Assembly (NCBI RefSeq): GCF_031846185.1
Contig: NZ_JAVRIF010000006.1
Span: 1 to 64,000 of the forward strand
DNA: 64,000 nt
Reading direction: 5' to 3'
DNA from: Thalassotalea_H castellviae
Lineage (GTDB): Bacteria; Pseudomonadota; Gammaproteobacteria; Enterobacterales; Alteromonadaceae
Position 1 is the stretch's first letter. Every line of letters begins with the position of its first letter. This document shows, piece by piece, positions 8,430 through 17,501 of the stretch. The notes under the pieces were generated by a model, which was given only the letters and a program-made list of their open reading frames with translations, did no database searches and was not told where the DNA came from. The position numbers and the translations under genes are program-made.

Positions 8430-9590
8430 ATGAAAAAAGTGTTGGTATTAGGTGCAGGACAATTAGCTCGTATGATGGATTTAGCGGGTGCACCGTTAGG
8501 TATGGACATTAAAGCGTTTGATGTGAGAACAAATAAGGTTGTTCATCCTGTTGATCCCGAGCACATTTATGGTGATTTACAAAGTGGTATTGCACAATGT
8601 GATGTAATTACCGCGGAATTTGAACACGTTGCTCATAACACGTTAAATGAATGTGAAAAGAGTGGAAAATTATTTCCAAGCAGTGATGCAATAAAAATTG
8701 GCGGTGATCGTCGGCTTGAAAAAGCACTTCTTGAGTCATGTAAAGTAGCAAACGCAAAACATGTAGTAATAGCCACGAAAGCTGATTTTGATCAGGCACT
8801 TAAGCAACTTGCATTACCAATAATTTTCAAAAGTGCTCTAGAAGGATACGATGGTAAAGGCCAATGGCGTTTAAAATCGCTCGAGCAAGCTGATGCTATT
8901 TGGCAAGAGATGGAAGCATTTATCGCCAACGCAACATCTTCTGTTGCCCAAGGCATTGTGGCAGAGCAAATGGTACCTTTCGATCGAGAAGTATCTTTAG
9001 TTGGTGCACGAAATACTCATGGCGAAATAGCGGTTTATCCGTTAACTGAAAACCATCATACCAATGGTATTTTGAGCGTTTCAGTAGCTGCGCCAAGCGA
9101 GGCAAGTCTTCAATCGAATGCAGCTGAAGTTTTTAAAAAAATTGCTGAACAATTAAATTATGTTGGGGTCCTTGCAATAGAGTTTTTCCAAGTAGGCGAG
9201 GAGTTATTAGTCAATGAAATTGCGCCAAGGGTGCATAATTCAGGGCATTGGACACAACAAGGTGCTGATACATGCCAATTTGAAAACCACCTTCGCGCTA
9301 TTTGTGGCCTACCTTTAGGCGGCACACAATTAATTCGTCCTACCGCGATGGTCAATGTTATTGGTGAAGACGATATTTCAGATGAAATTTATTCTATACC
9401 GAGTGTTGCAATGCATTGGTATGATAAAGCAAAGCGTGATGGTCGAAAAATGGCTCATATCAACCTTTGTGGTAAAGACGAAGTTGAGTTAGCTGAGCGA
9501 TTGGTTCAATTATCCTCGCTATTAAAGCAAGAATCTTTTCCTGATTTAGACAGTTTTGCCAAACGTTATCTAGCGAAAGTGTCTCAATAA
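8430..9590 (+). CDS. purK: 5-(carboxyamino)imidazole ribonucleotide synthase
   Basis: PurK makes N5-CAIR from AIR, bicarbonate and ATP, feeding PurE. This 386-residue ATP-grasp enzyme opens with LGAGQLARMM, a nucleotide-fold loop typical of PurK. It has the ATP-grasp segment KSALEGYDGKGQWR, the metal-binding VNEIAPRVHNSGHWT and the C-terminal GRKMGH-like motif (here GRKMAHINL). It is slightly longer than E. coli PurK (355). It follows purE directly and is ended by the hairpin at 9605-9636, which overlaps the end of the convergent gene. Confidence 0.96.
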   Translation: MKKVLVLGAGQLARMMDLAGAPLGMDIKAFDVRTNKVVHPVDPEHIYGDLQSGIAQCDVITAEFEHVAHNTLNECEKSGKLFPSSDAIKIGGDRRLEKALLESCKVANAKHVVIATKADFDQALKQLALPIIFKSALEGYDGKGQWRLKSLEQADAIWQEMEAFIANATSSVAQGIVAEQMVPFDREVSLVGARNTHGEIAVYPLTENHHTNGILSVSVAAPSEASLQSNAAEVFKKIAEQLNYVGVLAIEFFQVGEELLVNEIAPRVHNSGHWTQQGADTCQFENHLRAICGLPLGGTQLIRPTAMVNVIGEDDISDEIYSIPSVAMHWYDKAKRDGRKMAHINLCGKDEVELAERLVQLSSLLKQESFPDLDSFAKRYLAKVSQ

Positions 9591-9604
9591 GTCATCAAAT
9601 CGCA

Positions 9605-9640
9605 ACATAAAGGCAGTGATCTTATTGTCTTTATGTTTCT
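9605..9640 (+). terminator. probable terminator of purEK
   Basis: ACATAAAGGCA and TGTCTTTATGT form an 11-bp stem with one G-T pair and a 10-base loop, followed by TTCTT. The T-run is short. The hairpin reaches six bases into the end of the convergent zinc-finger gene. Confidence 0.5.
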
Positions 9641-10188
9641 TGAAAATGACCACATTTTTTCTGCGCACATTGTAGTTTCTCGCCAGCAGACATATTTCTT
9701 TTCAATAACAACTCAAAACCACATTTTTGACAAGCTCCAGCCACAGGTGGATGATTAACAATAAATTTGCACTTTGGATAATTATCACAAGAATAAAATA
9801 TTTTACCGTAGCGACTAGTGCGTTCAATTAATTCGCCTTTCTGACACTTAGGACAATTAACGCCAGCATCTTCATGGTGGTTTTGGTCTTCAATATGATG
9901 ACACTCAGGAAAATTGCTACAACCGATAAACATGCCATATCGACCTTGTTTAACCGCAAGTTCGTGGCCACATTTAGGACACTCACTCCCTGCCAAAATT
10001 TGATCTTCAACTTTTTCATGTTCAACAATTGGGCGAGTGAAAGCGCAGGCTGGATAGGAAACACATCCCCAAAAAGCACCTGATTTACCATGTTTGATCG
10101 TTAATTCACTGCCGCACTCAGGACAAGGCTCATTCGCTTTATCAAGCGCATGTTCATGATGTGAAAACATTGAATCGTCGTTTGACAT
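9631..10188 (-). CDS. yrdD: topoisomerase I-type C4 zinc-finger protein (YrdD-like)
   Basis: The 185-residue protein consists of four zinc ribbons like those at the C-terminus of DNA topoisomerase I, with no catalytic topoisomerase domain. Each repeat begins CPxC or CxKC and ends with a second cysteine pair: CPECG...GCVSYPAC, CPKCG...GCSNFPEC, CPKCQ...SCDNYPKC and CQKCG...CAQKKC. By similarity it should bind single-stranded DNA, although its role is not known. The E. coli homologue lies in the same smf-smg-yrdD-tsaC order. A terminator separates it from smg, so it is expressed separately. Confidence 0.88.
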   Translation of the reverse strand: MSNDDSMFSHHEHALDKANEPCPECGSELTIKHGKSGAFWGCVSYPACAFTRPIVEHEKVEDQILAGSECPKCGHELAVKQGRYGMFIGCSNFPECHHIEDQNHHEDAGVNCPKCQKGELIERTSRYGKIFYSCDNYPKCKFIVNHPPVAGACQKCGFELLLKRNMSAGEKLQCAQKKCGHFQET

Positions 10189-10267
10189 GAAATATCTATT
10201 TAAGTGGTATTGAATAAGAATGATTATCGCACAAAAAAACTATGCTGTGTAAATATAGCTGTAATAC

Positions 10268-10297
10268 AAAAAACGCTCTCGGTAAACCAAGAGCGTT
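10268..10297 (-). terminator. intrinsic terminator after smg
   Basis: On the minus strand AACGCTCT and AGAGCGTT form an 8-bp stem around a 10-base loop, followed by TTTTTTG. It lies 68 bases after the smg stop and ends the dprA-smg transcript. Confidence 0.8.
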
Positions 10298-10364
10298 GTA
10301 GGTGCATTTTTACAAAAGACGAAATCAATTTGATCTCTATTGATTACTCATATGAGAGAACCCG

Positions 10365-10838
10365 TTAGTGAAGCGGTCCTTCTTGCTCATCAAAAATTAA
10401 ATCTTCCATTTGTGAATAGGCAGATTCTTTACCAGGGACATTAAATAACACCATTAATACCACCCATTTTAAATCATCAATAGTGAAGTACTTGGTATCA
10501 AGCTCCATCACTCTATCGATCACCATTTCACGCGTCGTAAAGTCAAGCACATTTACTTGTTCTAGAAACATTAAAAAACCACGGCATTCTTGGTCAAGTA
10601 TTTGACTTTCATCTTCGGTGTAAATACGAAATGAACGACTTGCTTCACGCGAAAAATACGGATAGCTGTCGGTGTCTTGCAAAGCGGCTAATTTCTCTAA
10701 CCAAGCAAGTGCTTTATATATTTCATCTTGGTGAAAGCCGGCCCGTGTTAGTTCATCAGTGAGTATGTCGTGGTCTACCATTACCTCGGCTTCACTATGA
10801 ATATAGTTTTCAAAAAGGTACATCAAGATATCAAACAT
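10365..10838 (-). CDS. smg: Smg family protein (DUF494)
   Basis: This is a 157-residue acidic protein of the Smg/DUF494 family, with the N-terminal MFDILMYLFENYIHSE and the C-terminal DDLKWVVLMVLFNVPG block typical of it. No molecular function is established; the name comes from the smf-linked gene of E. coli. It starts 12 bases after the dprA stop with AGGGG as ribosome-binding site, so dprA-smg is one transcription unit. Confidence 0.9.
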   Translation of the reverse strand: MFDILMYLFENYIHSEAEVMVDHDILTDELTRAGFHQDEIYKALAWLEKLAALQDTDSYPYFSREASRSFRIYTEDESQILDQECRGFLMFLEQVNVLDFTTREMVIDRVMELDTKYFTIDDLKWVVLMVLFNVPGKESAYSQMEDLIFDEQEGPLH

Positions 10839-10850
10839 ATTTAGCCCCTA

Positions 10851-11951
10851 TTAATTTTTAAGGTAGCCCCCTGGCACCGCAGACACCAGACCTCTAAGCT
10901 CAAGCATTGTTAATCGGGTTAGCACTACGTCTGTGGGTAGTTTACTCCGAGAAACCACCGTATCTACGGGAGTGATTTCATATCCCACACTAGCTAACAA
11001 TGAATCGTTAAACAAGTCCTGATCACAACTTTTTTTTGACTCTTTTTCTTTCTCTTTGTTTCTACTCTGCTTTAATCTTAAGTCTAGACTATTTTTTGAA
11101 TCAAAGCTTACTTCTTCCATTATATCGGCAAGTTCCTCAACTAATTTAGCCCCTTGTTTAATTAACCAATGACAGCCTTTAATTTGCGGATTATTTATAT
11201 TGCCAGGTACAGCAAAAACATCTCGATTTTGTTCCAGCGCAAAACGAGCGGTAATTAACGAGCCACTTCTCATAGCGGCCTCAATAATCAATACCCCTGC
11301 TGACATACCACTGATAATACGATTTCGCTTTGGAAAGTGTCCAGATTTTGGTGGCGTATTGGGGAGAAATTCACTGACAATTGCCCCGCCATTTTCTATG
11401 ATTTTTTTGACTAAACTTTTATGGCGAGCCGGATAACAAAGGTCAATACCGGTAGCAATTACCGCAATAGTTGCTGATTGGTTATCAACCGCTCCTTTAT
11501 GAGCATGCGCATCAACGCCTAACGCCAAGCCACTTGTGACCACAATATCTTGCTCAGATAATTCGTGGGCAAATTGATAAGCCGTTTCTCGACCATGCAC
11601 ACTGACATTACGACTGCCAACAATCGCGAGTTGAGGATGGTTTAACACCTTACTATCCCCTTTGACAAACAGCACCAAAGGCGGATCATAAATTTCTTTT
11701 AATTTCTGTGGATAATCCGCATGATCGAAGGGAATTACCTTTCCGGCAAGTGACTTTACACGTTCAATTATGCTGTCTATTTTTTGCCAATCAGGTGAGA
11801 TTAATGCTTGATATTGTTTCTCTGAAAGCCCGATTTTAATTTGAGGCGGTGGTTGAGTAAATAAATCAATTAATGAAAATTGTTGAACAAGCGCTAATTT
11901 TTTATGGATGGCGAGTCGAGGAATAAACTTTAAAGCCAACCAAAACCGCAC
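10851..11951 (-). CDS. dprA: DNA-processing protein A
   Basis: DprA loads RecA on incoming single-stranded DNA during natural transformation. The 366 residues comprise an N-terminal helical region, the Rossmann-like domain with GSRNVSVHGRETA and SGLALGVDAHAHKGA (about 110-160), SEFLPNTPPKSGHFPKRNRIISG, and a C-terminal winged-helix-like domain. The start is GTG; an ATG two bases upstream is out of frame. The N-terminus aligns with the family from this GTG. The lysine-rich linker at about 290-315 (KEKEKESKK) is variable in the family. It is followed by smg. Confidence 0.93.
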   Translation of the reverse strand: MRFWLALKFIPRLAIHKKLALVQQFSLIDLFTQPPPQIKIGLSEKQYQALISPDWQKIDSIIERVKSLAGKVIPFDHADYPQKLKEIYDPPLVLFVKGDSKVLNHPQLAIVGSRNVSVHGRETAYQFAHELSEQDIVVTSGLALGVDAHAHKGAVDNQSATIAVIATGIDLCYPARHKSLVKKIIENGGAIVSEFLPNTPPKSGHFPKRNRIISGMSAGVLIIEAAMRSGSLITARFALEQNRDVFAVPGNINNPQIKGCHWLIKQGAKLVEELADIMEEVSFDSKNSLDLRLKQSRNKEKEKESKKSCDQDLFNDSLLASVGYEITPVDTVVSRSKLPTDVVLTRLTMLELRGLVSAVPGGYLKN

Positions 11952-12062
11952 ATTATTTGTAAGGTTTGGTTGGCTTAATGCTTTGCTTTATGTGCAGCTT
12001 CATCCTGAGGTTGCATCTGTTTTCTCCCTAAAACAGTTCAATACTATGTATGATAAGACTTT

Positions 12063-13151
12063 TTATGGCGCAGTTACCCAATCTTGTAACCTTAATGGCT
12101 TTTCAGAATTTAAAATAATTGCCATACTGACTTGGTCAAACACTTTAAAAACCATCAATTTACCAATGGCTTCTTTTGGCATTTGATAATCAGATTCCGC
12201 TTCATTCGCCATTCTATTCCAACGCGATGCATCAGCAGTATAAACAGGGCCATCATTGGTTTCGACAACACCAGGGCTTAATCGTTTTACGGATAAAACA
12301 TCACCTTGTTTAACGCCATGGCTATTGCCTTGGTCAATAAAAACCACTTCAAGCTTGCCAAATTCTCGCATGCCATTTGATGCTTTAATGATTTCACCTT
12401 GAACATCATTATTTGCTGCTTGCATGGTAAAAAATGAAGGTAACATTTGCCCTTCATTTACTGGTTTAACAATATCGCCAGCACGAATTTCTCTTAAAGC
12501 ACCCTCAACATAAATTGTAGCCGGTGTTTTACTGGCTTTATCACCTTGGCGAATAGCTTTACCTGTGCCAACTAAACGAGCATGATAACCAATAATTTCT
12601 TCAGTAGACGGGGACAAAATAGCTTCAGATTTTTGATAAACACCATAAGACTTACCTACCGCTAAGTCGCCGTTAACATATAGCTTCACGCCATCAACAC
12701 TTGATTTATATCCTTCATCACTGCCTAATATATACGGACCAGATTCAATGTCTTCTCCAGACAATACCGTGTCATATTTTACAAAAGGTGATAATACATT
12801 CAGCGAAATGGTTTCCACCGGATTTTGATCTTTAAGTGAGGTACGAACTTTAGGAGACCACTTTAATGCTGGCTTTCCTTTCACCAACATTGGTCGACCT
12901 TGTGCATCATAAACAAGATTCAGTTCTTCACCCGGATAAATTAAATGAGGATTCTCAATGTCAGGATTAATTCTCCATAATTTTGGCCATAACCAAGGTT
13001 GCTGTAAAAATTTTGCTGAAATGTCCCAAAGCGTATCGCCTTTTTTTACGACATAAGACGTTGGTGCATTTTTCGCTAATTTAAGCTCATCGGCTATAAC
13101 ACTCAACGGCAAAATTAAACAAAGTATCGTTAAAATTATCCTTTTTAGCAT
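12063..13151 (-). CDS. secreted LysM peptidoglycan-binding protein
   Basis: The 362-residue protein has a signal peptide (hydrophobic residues 5-18, cleavage near IADEL). A LysM domain follows at about 32-80 (SYVVKKGDTLWDISAKFLQQP, then NPDIENPHLIYPGEEL). The remaining 270 residues are mainly beta and not otherwise recognised. It should bind cell-wall glycan in the periplasm. LysM genes are commonly found between dprA and def in Vibrio, Shewanella and relatives, divergent from def as here. Its job in that location is not known. Confidence 0.85.
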   Translation of the reverse strand: MLKRIILTILCLILPLSVIADELKLAKNAPTSYVVKKGDTLWDISAKFLQQPWLWPKLWRINPDIENPHLIYPGEELNLVYDAQGRPMLVKGKPALKWSPKVRTSLKDQNPVETISLNVLSPFVKYDTVLSGEDIESGPYILGSDEGYKSSVDGVKLYVNGDLAVGKSYGVYQKSEAILSPSTEEIIGYHARLVGTGKAIRQGDKASKTPATIYVEGALREIRAGDIVKPVNEGQMLPSFFTMQAANNDVQGEIIKASNGMREFGKLEVVFIDQGNSHGVKQGDVLSVKRLSPGVVETNDGPVYTADASRWNRMANEAESDYQMPKEAIGKLMVFKVFDQVSMAIILNSEKPLRLQDWVTAP

Positions 13152-13277
13152 ATTTATCCGCCTATTCTTCTTTCAATTAACCTAAAGTAACGTAAAGCAC
13201 TAGGATTAATTATATTTAATGGCTAAAATTGAAACATAACACTCTATGCGAAATTTCGCGAATTCTTTTGAAAAATT

Positions 13278-13793
13278 ATGGCTATATTAGACGTTTTACG
13301 ATTTCCAGATGAAAGACTTCGAACTAAAGCAGCGCCAGTTGCCGAAGTAAATGAAGATATTAAAAACATTGTTGCTGACATGTTTGAAACTATGTACGCA
13401 GAAAATGGTGTTGGCTTAGCGGCAACACAGGTAAATATTCACCAACGAATTGTGGTAATTGATGTTTCCGAAGACAAAGAACAATCTTACGTATTGATTA
13501 ATCCTGAAATTATCAAGAAAAATGATGAAATCATGATTAACGAGGAAGGTTGTTTGTCGGTGCCAAGCAATTATGCAAAGGTTGAGCGCCACACAGAAGT
13601 CTCGGTAAGAGCACTTGATATCAATGGCGAAGTATTTGAACTAGACGCAACGGAATTATTATCTATCTGTATTCAACATGAGTTGGATCATCTTGATGGC
13701 GTTCTCTTTGTGGATTATTTATCACCACTAAAACGTAAACGTATTCAAACCAAATTAGAAAAAGAAGCTCGTTTAGCAAAAGCTGGCGCTTAA
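13278..13793 (+). CDS. def: peptide deformylase
   Basis: Def removes the formyl group from nascent proteins, using an Fe2+ centre. The 171-residue class I enzyme has all three motifs: GVGLAATQ (44-51), EGCLS (90-94) with metal ligand Cys92, and QHELDH (133-138) with ligands His134 and His138 and the catalytic Glu135. It is the first gene of def-fmt-rsmB-trkA. The intergenic space to fmt is 28 bases. Confidence 0.98.
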   Translation: MAILDVLRFPDERLRTKAAPVAEVNEDIKNIVADMFETMYAENGVGLAATQVNIHQRIVVIDVSEDKEQSYVLINPEIIKKNDEIMINEEGCLSVPSNYAKVERHTEVSVRALDINGEVFELDATELLSICIQHELDHLDGVLFVDYLSPLKRKRIQTKLEKEARLAKAGA

Positions 13794-13821
13794 TCACTGT
13801 TATTAAGAATAGAATCTACCT

Positions 13822-14796
13822 ATGTCACAACCTTTAAATATTATTTTTGCCGGCACCCCTGATTTTGCCGCCAAGCATTTAGCTGCACTGATCAACTCTC
13901 ACCACAATGTTATTGCGGTTTATTGCCCACCGGATAAACCATCGGGTCGAGGAAAAAAGCTCACAGCCTGTGCAACTAAGCTTTTAGCGATCGAAAACAA
14001 TATTCCGGTTGAGCAACCTCAACACTTTAAAGAAAGTGAAAATCAAGCAACATTGATCAATTACCAAGCTGACATCATGGTGGTTGTGGCCTATGGTTTG
14101 TTGCTACCTAAAGTCATTTTAGACGCACCACGACTTGGCTGCATTAATGTTCATGGTTCTATCTTACCGCAATGGCGCGGCGCGGCTCCTATTCAACGCG
14201 CGGTTGAAGCCGGCGATTTAGAAACGGGTGTCACCATTATGCAAATGGATGAAGGTCTTGATACAGGCGATATGATTTTAAAAGCGACGTGTGAAATTAG
14301 CCCACAAGATACCAGTGCCAGTATTTATGATAAATTGTCGGCATTAGGCCCTCAAGCATTAATCGAAACTTTACAATTAATGGCGGAAAGTAAACATCAG
14401 GCTGAACCGCAAAATAATGCGTTAGCGAGCTATGCAGCTAAACTCCATAAAGATGAGGCAGAATTAGACTGGCAATTACCGGCAAAAACCTTGCATCAAA
14501 AGCTCCGCGCCTATATTCCTTGGCCTGTCGCTCAGTTTACTTTTACCGATGACAAACAAAAACAACACCGTATTCGCACTTGGCAAGCCAGTGTTGTTGA
14601 AGGTAACTTTAGTGAAGCTGCCGGTACAATACTTCATGTTGATAAAACAGGTGTTACCATAGCGACAGGTGAGCAAGCGTTAAAATTAGAAATTTTGCAG
14701 TTACCGGGCAAAAAAGCACTTCCGTTTAGTGACCTATTAAATGGTCGCGCAGAATGGTTTCAAAAAGGTCAATCTATTAACGGTTTAGGTAAATAA
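13822..14796 (+). CDS. fmt: methionyl-tRNA formyltransferase
   Basis: Fmt transfers a formyl group from 10-formyl-THF to Met-tRNA(fMet). The 324-residue enzyme has the N-terminal catalytic domain with FAGTPDFAA (10-18), VVAYGLLLPK, and the active-site block NVHGSILPQWRGAAPIQRA (about 107-125). The C-terminal tRNA-binding domain starts at about 205. It lies between def and rsmB, which begins five bases after its stop. Confidence 0.97.
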   Translation: MSQPLNIIFAGTPDFAAKHLAALINSHHNVIAVYCPPDKPSGRGKKLTACATKLLAIENNIPVEQPQHFKESENQATLINYQADIMVVVAYGLLLPKVILDAPRLGCINVHGSILPQWRGAAPIQRAVEAGDLETGVTIMQMDEGLDTGDMILKATCEISPQDTSASIYDKLSALGPQALIETLQLMAESKHQAEPQNNALASYAAKLHKDEAELDWQLPAKTLHQKLRAYIPWPVAQFTFTDDKQKQHRIRTWQASVVEGNFSEAAGTILHVDKTGVTIATGEQALKLEILQLPGKKALPFSDLLNGRAEWFQKGQSINGLGK

Positions 14797-14800
14797 CACT

Positions 14801-16096
14801 ATGGCTACAAATGTAAGAGCCCTAGCCGCTAAATGTACATATGCTGTAATTGATAAAGGCCGAAGCCTTGCTGATGAATTACCTGCACTACAAGAAAAAG
14901 TTATAGGTAAAGACAAAGGGTTATTACAAGAGCTATGTTATGGCGTGTTGCGATACTTGCCAGAGTTAGAGCATGAAGTAAGGCAACTAATACAAAAGCC
15001 ATTAGTGGCGAAACAACGAGCTGTGCATTTTTTACTGTTAGTGGGTATTTATCAAATAAAATATACCCGCATTCCAGATCATGCGGCTGTCAGCGAAACT
15101 GTAGCTGCCACTAAACCGTTAAAACATCAGCATTTAAAAGCTCTAGTCAATGGCATCTTGCGAAACTTTCAGCGTAAAACAACTGACAATGATGAAAAAT
15201 TGCCTGTTGCGATACAATACAATCACCCAAGCTGGTTTATTAAGAAAATACAAAATGCCTACCCAGACGATTGGCCAGCGGTTTTAAATGCCAACCAAGA
15301 AAAACCACCTATGTGGCTTAGAGTCAATCAACAGCATCATACTATTGAACAATATTTGGAATTATTAGCAAAGGCTGATATTGAAGTAGCGAGTGTTGAT
15401 GAGTTTTCTGGAGCAATAAAGCTCGCACAAGCAACAGATGTTAACAATTTACCCGGGTTTGAGTTAGGTCATGTTTCTGTGCAAGATGGCGCTGCTCAAC
15501 AAGCGGCGGTACTTTTAGATTGCCAACCTCATGATAACGTACTTGATTGCTGTGCAGCACCTGGTGGAAAAACCTGTCATATTTTAGAACTTCGCCCGTC
15601 GATAAATGCAATGACCGCCATTGATATTGAAGAAAAACGCTTATTACGTGTGAAAGACAATTTAGCTCGATTAAACCTATCAGCAAATGTTATTGCCGCC
15701 GATGCGTCTAAACCTGAGTTATGGTGGGACAAACAAGCATATGATCGCATACTTCTTGATGCACCTTGTTCGGGTACCGGAGTGATCAGGCGTCATCCGG
15801 ATATAAAATGGTTAAGAAAATCAACCGATATTGAAGCCCTGACGATATTACAACAACAAATATTGAAAAATATATGGCCATTACTTAAACCCGGTGGTAC
15901 TTTGCTTTATGTTACTTGCAGTATTTTACCTGAAGAAAACTGTGAACAAATTCAGCAGTTTATTTCAAAAAATTCTGATGCAGAGCTGATAGCAATAGAC
16001 AATACTCAACAGAAAATAGGCTGGCAAATTTTACCCAATGAGCAGTCTATGGATGGTTTTTATTACGCTAAGTTAAAAAAGAAAAATAACGGATAG
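14801..16096 (+). CDS. rsmB: 16S rRNA m5C967 methyltransferase
   Basis: RsmB methylates C967 of 16S rRNA with SAM. The 431-residue protein has an N-terminal NusB-like RNA-binding domain (1-140) and a Rossmann methyltransferase domain with CAAPGGKTCHILEL. The two catalytic cysteines are in DAPCSGTGVIRRHPDIKW and VTCSILPEENCEQI. Length and order are the same as in E. coli (fmt-rsmB-trkA). Confidence 0.96.
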   Translation: MATNVRALAAKCTYAVIDKGRSLADELPALQEKVIGKDKGLLQELCYGVLRYLPELEHEVRQLIQKPLVAKQRAVHFLLLVGIYQIKYTRIPDHAAVSETVAATKPLKHQHLKALVNGILRNFQRKTTDNDEKLPVAIQYNHPSWFIKKIQNAYPDDWPAVLNANQEKPPMWLRVNQQHHTIEQYLELLAKADIEVASVDEFSGAIKLAQATDVNNLPGFELGHVSVQDGAAQQAAVLLDCQPHDNVLDCCAAPGGKTCHILELRPSINAMTAIDIEEKRLLRVKDNLARLNLSANVIAADASKPELWWDKQAYDRILLDAPCSGTGVIRRHPDIKWLRKSTDIEALTILQQQILKNIWPLLKPGGTLLYVTCSILPEENCEQIQQFISKNSDAELIAIDNTQQKIGWQILPNEQSMDGFYYAKLKKKNNG

Positions 16097-16102
16097 CATC
16101 CA

Positions 16103-17482
16103 ATGAAAATAGTCATAATTGGCGCAGGACAAGTTGGTGGTACACTCGCTGAGAATTTAGTGGGTGAAAAGAACGACATCTCATTAATTGATACCAACGC
16201 AGAAATACTGCGAGAATTACAAGATAAAATGGATTTGCAAGTTGTTGTTGGTCAAGGCTCTCATCCCGATGTGCTAAAGCAAGCTGGTGCTGAGGATGCC
16301 GAACTTATTGTTGCCGTTACCAGTGACGATGCAACGAACATGATCGCCTGCCAAGTATGTTATTCATTGTTTAACACCGCGACTAAAATTGCCCGAATTC
16401 GTTCCGCTAAAATTTTGAAATATCAAGATGAGCTTTTCCAGCCCAACAATATTCCTGTAGATCACGTTATTGCTCCAGAAGAATTAGTGACTCGTGATAT
16501 CGCCAGACTTATCGATTATCCTGGTGCATTGCAAGTATTAGAATTTGCCAAAGGTAAAGTCAGTTTAGTTGCCGTAAAAGCTTATTATGGCGGATTATTA
16601 GTTGGTCATGCCCTATCAACCCTGCGTGAACATATTCCTAATGTCGACACACGTGTTGCGGCTATTTATCGTAACGGCAAGCCTATTCGCCCACTCGGCA
16701 CAACCGTGATTGAAGCAGATGATGAAGTATTTTTCATTGCGGCTACCATTCACATTCGTGCCGTGATGAACGAACTTCAAAAGCTTGAACCCGCATACAA
16801 ACGCATCATGATCGCAGGCGGTGGTAATATCGGCGCAGGCTTAGCTCGTCTATTAGAAAAAAACCATCAAGTTAAACTGATTGAACACACAGCAAAACGT
16901 GCTGCTTATTTAGCTTCAGAGTTAAACGATACGTTAGTCTTTGTTGGTGATTCATCCGATCAAGAGCTATTAATGGAAGAACATGTTGATCAGTTTGATG
17001 TTTTTATTGCAGTCACAAATGATGACGAAGCCAATATTATGTCATCTTTATTGGCAAAGCGCTTAGGTGTTCGAAAAGCCATGGTATTGATACAACGCAG
17101 CGCCTACATAGATTTAGTACATGGCAGTAATATAGATATTGCGGTTTCCCCTCAACACGCGACAATTTCGGCGCTATTAACACATGTGCGAAAAGGAAGT
17201 ATTAATAATGTTTATAGTTTACGAGGTGGGGCTGCAGAAGCGATTGAAATTGTAGCGAAAGGGAACGAGAACTCCTCAAAAGTTATAGGCAGAACCATTG
17301 CTTCATTAAAATTACCTCCAGGTACCACTATTGGAGCGATAGTTCGTGATGAAGAAGTGATCATTGCTCATTCGCATACTGAAATTTTAGCTGAAGATCA
17401 TGTTATTTTATTTTTAGTCAATAAAAAATATATCACCGATGTTGAACGATTATTTTATGTAGACCCGTTAAAATTTTTTTAA
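16103..17482 (+). CDS. trkA: Trk potassium uptake regulatory subunit TrkA
   Basis: TrkA is the cytoplasmic NAD(H)-binding regulatory ring of the Trk K+ importer. The 459 residues contain two RCK units, each with a nucleotide loop: IIGAGQVGGTLAENL at 4-18 and IAGGGNIGAGLARLL at about 235-249. Each is followed by a TrkA_C domain. It is the last gene of the def operon and runs into the convergent trkH gene, which encodes its membrane partner, across 19 bases. Confidence 0.97.
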   Translation: MKIVIIGAGQVGGTLAENLVGEKNDISLIDTNAEILRELQDKMDLQVVVGQGSHPDVLKQAGAEDAELIVAVTSDDATNMIACQVCYSLFNTATKIARIRSAKILKYQDELFQPNNIPVDHVIAPEELVTRDIARLIDYPGALQVLEFAKGKVSLVAVKAYYGGLLVGHALSTLREHIPNVDTRVAAIYRNGKPIRPLGTTVIEADDEVFFIAATIHIRAVMNELQKLEPAYKRIMIAGGGNIGAGLARLLEKNHQVKLIEHTAKRAAYLASELNDTLVFVGDSSDQELLMEEHVDQFDVFIAVTNDDEANIMSSLLAKRLGVRKAMVLIQRSAYIDLVHGSNIDIAVSPQHATISALLTHVRKGSINNVYSLRGGAAEAIEIVAKGNENSSKVIGRTIASLKLPPGTTIGAIVRDEEVIIAHSHTEILAEDHVILFLVNKKYITDVERLFYVDPLKFF

Positions 17483-17501
17483 TTTTTCAAGATAATCAGA
17501 A

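Noticed and set aside
11908..12186. A 92-codon plus-strand reading frame across the dprA-LysM junction
   Set aside because: It overlaps the 5' end of dprA and the 3' end of the LysM gene on the other strand, has no ribosome-binding site and resembles no known protein.
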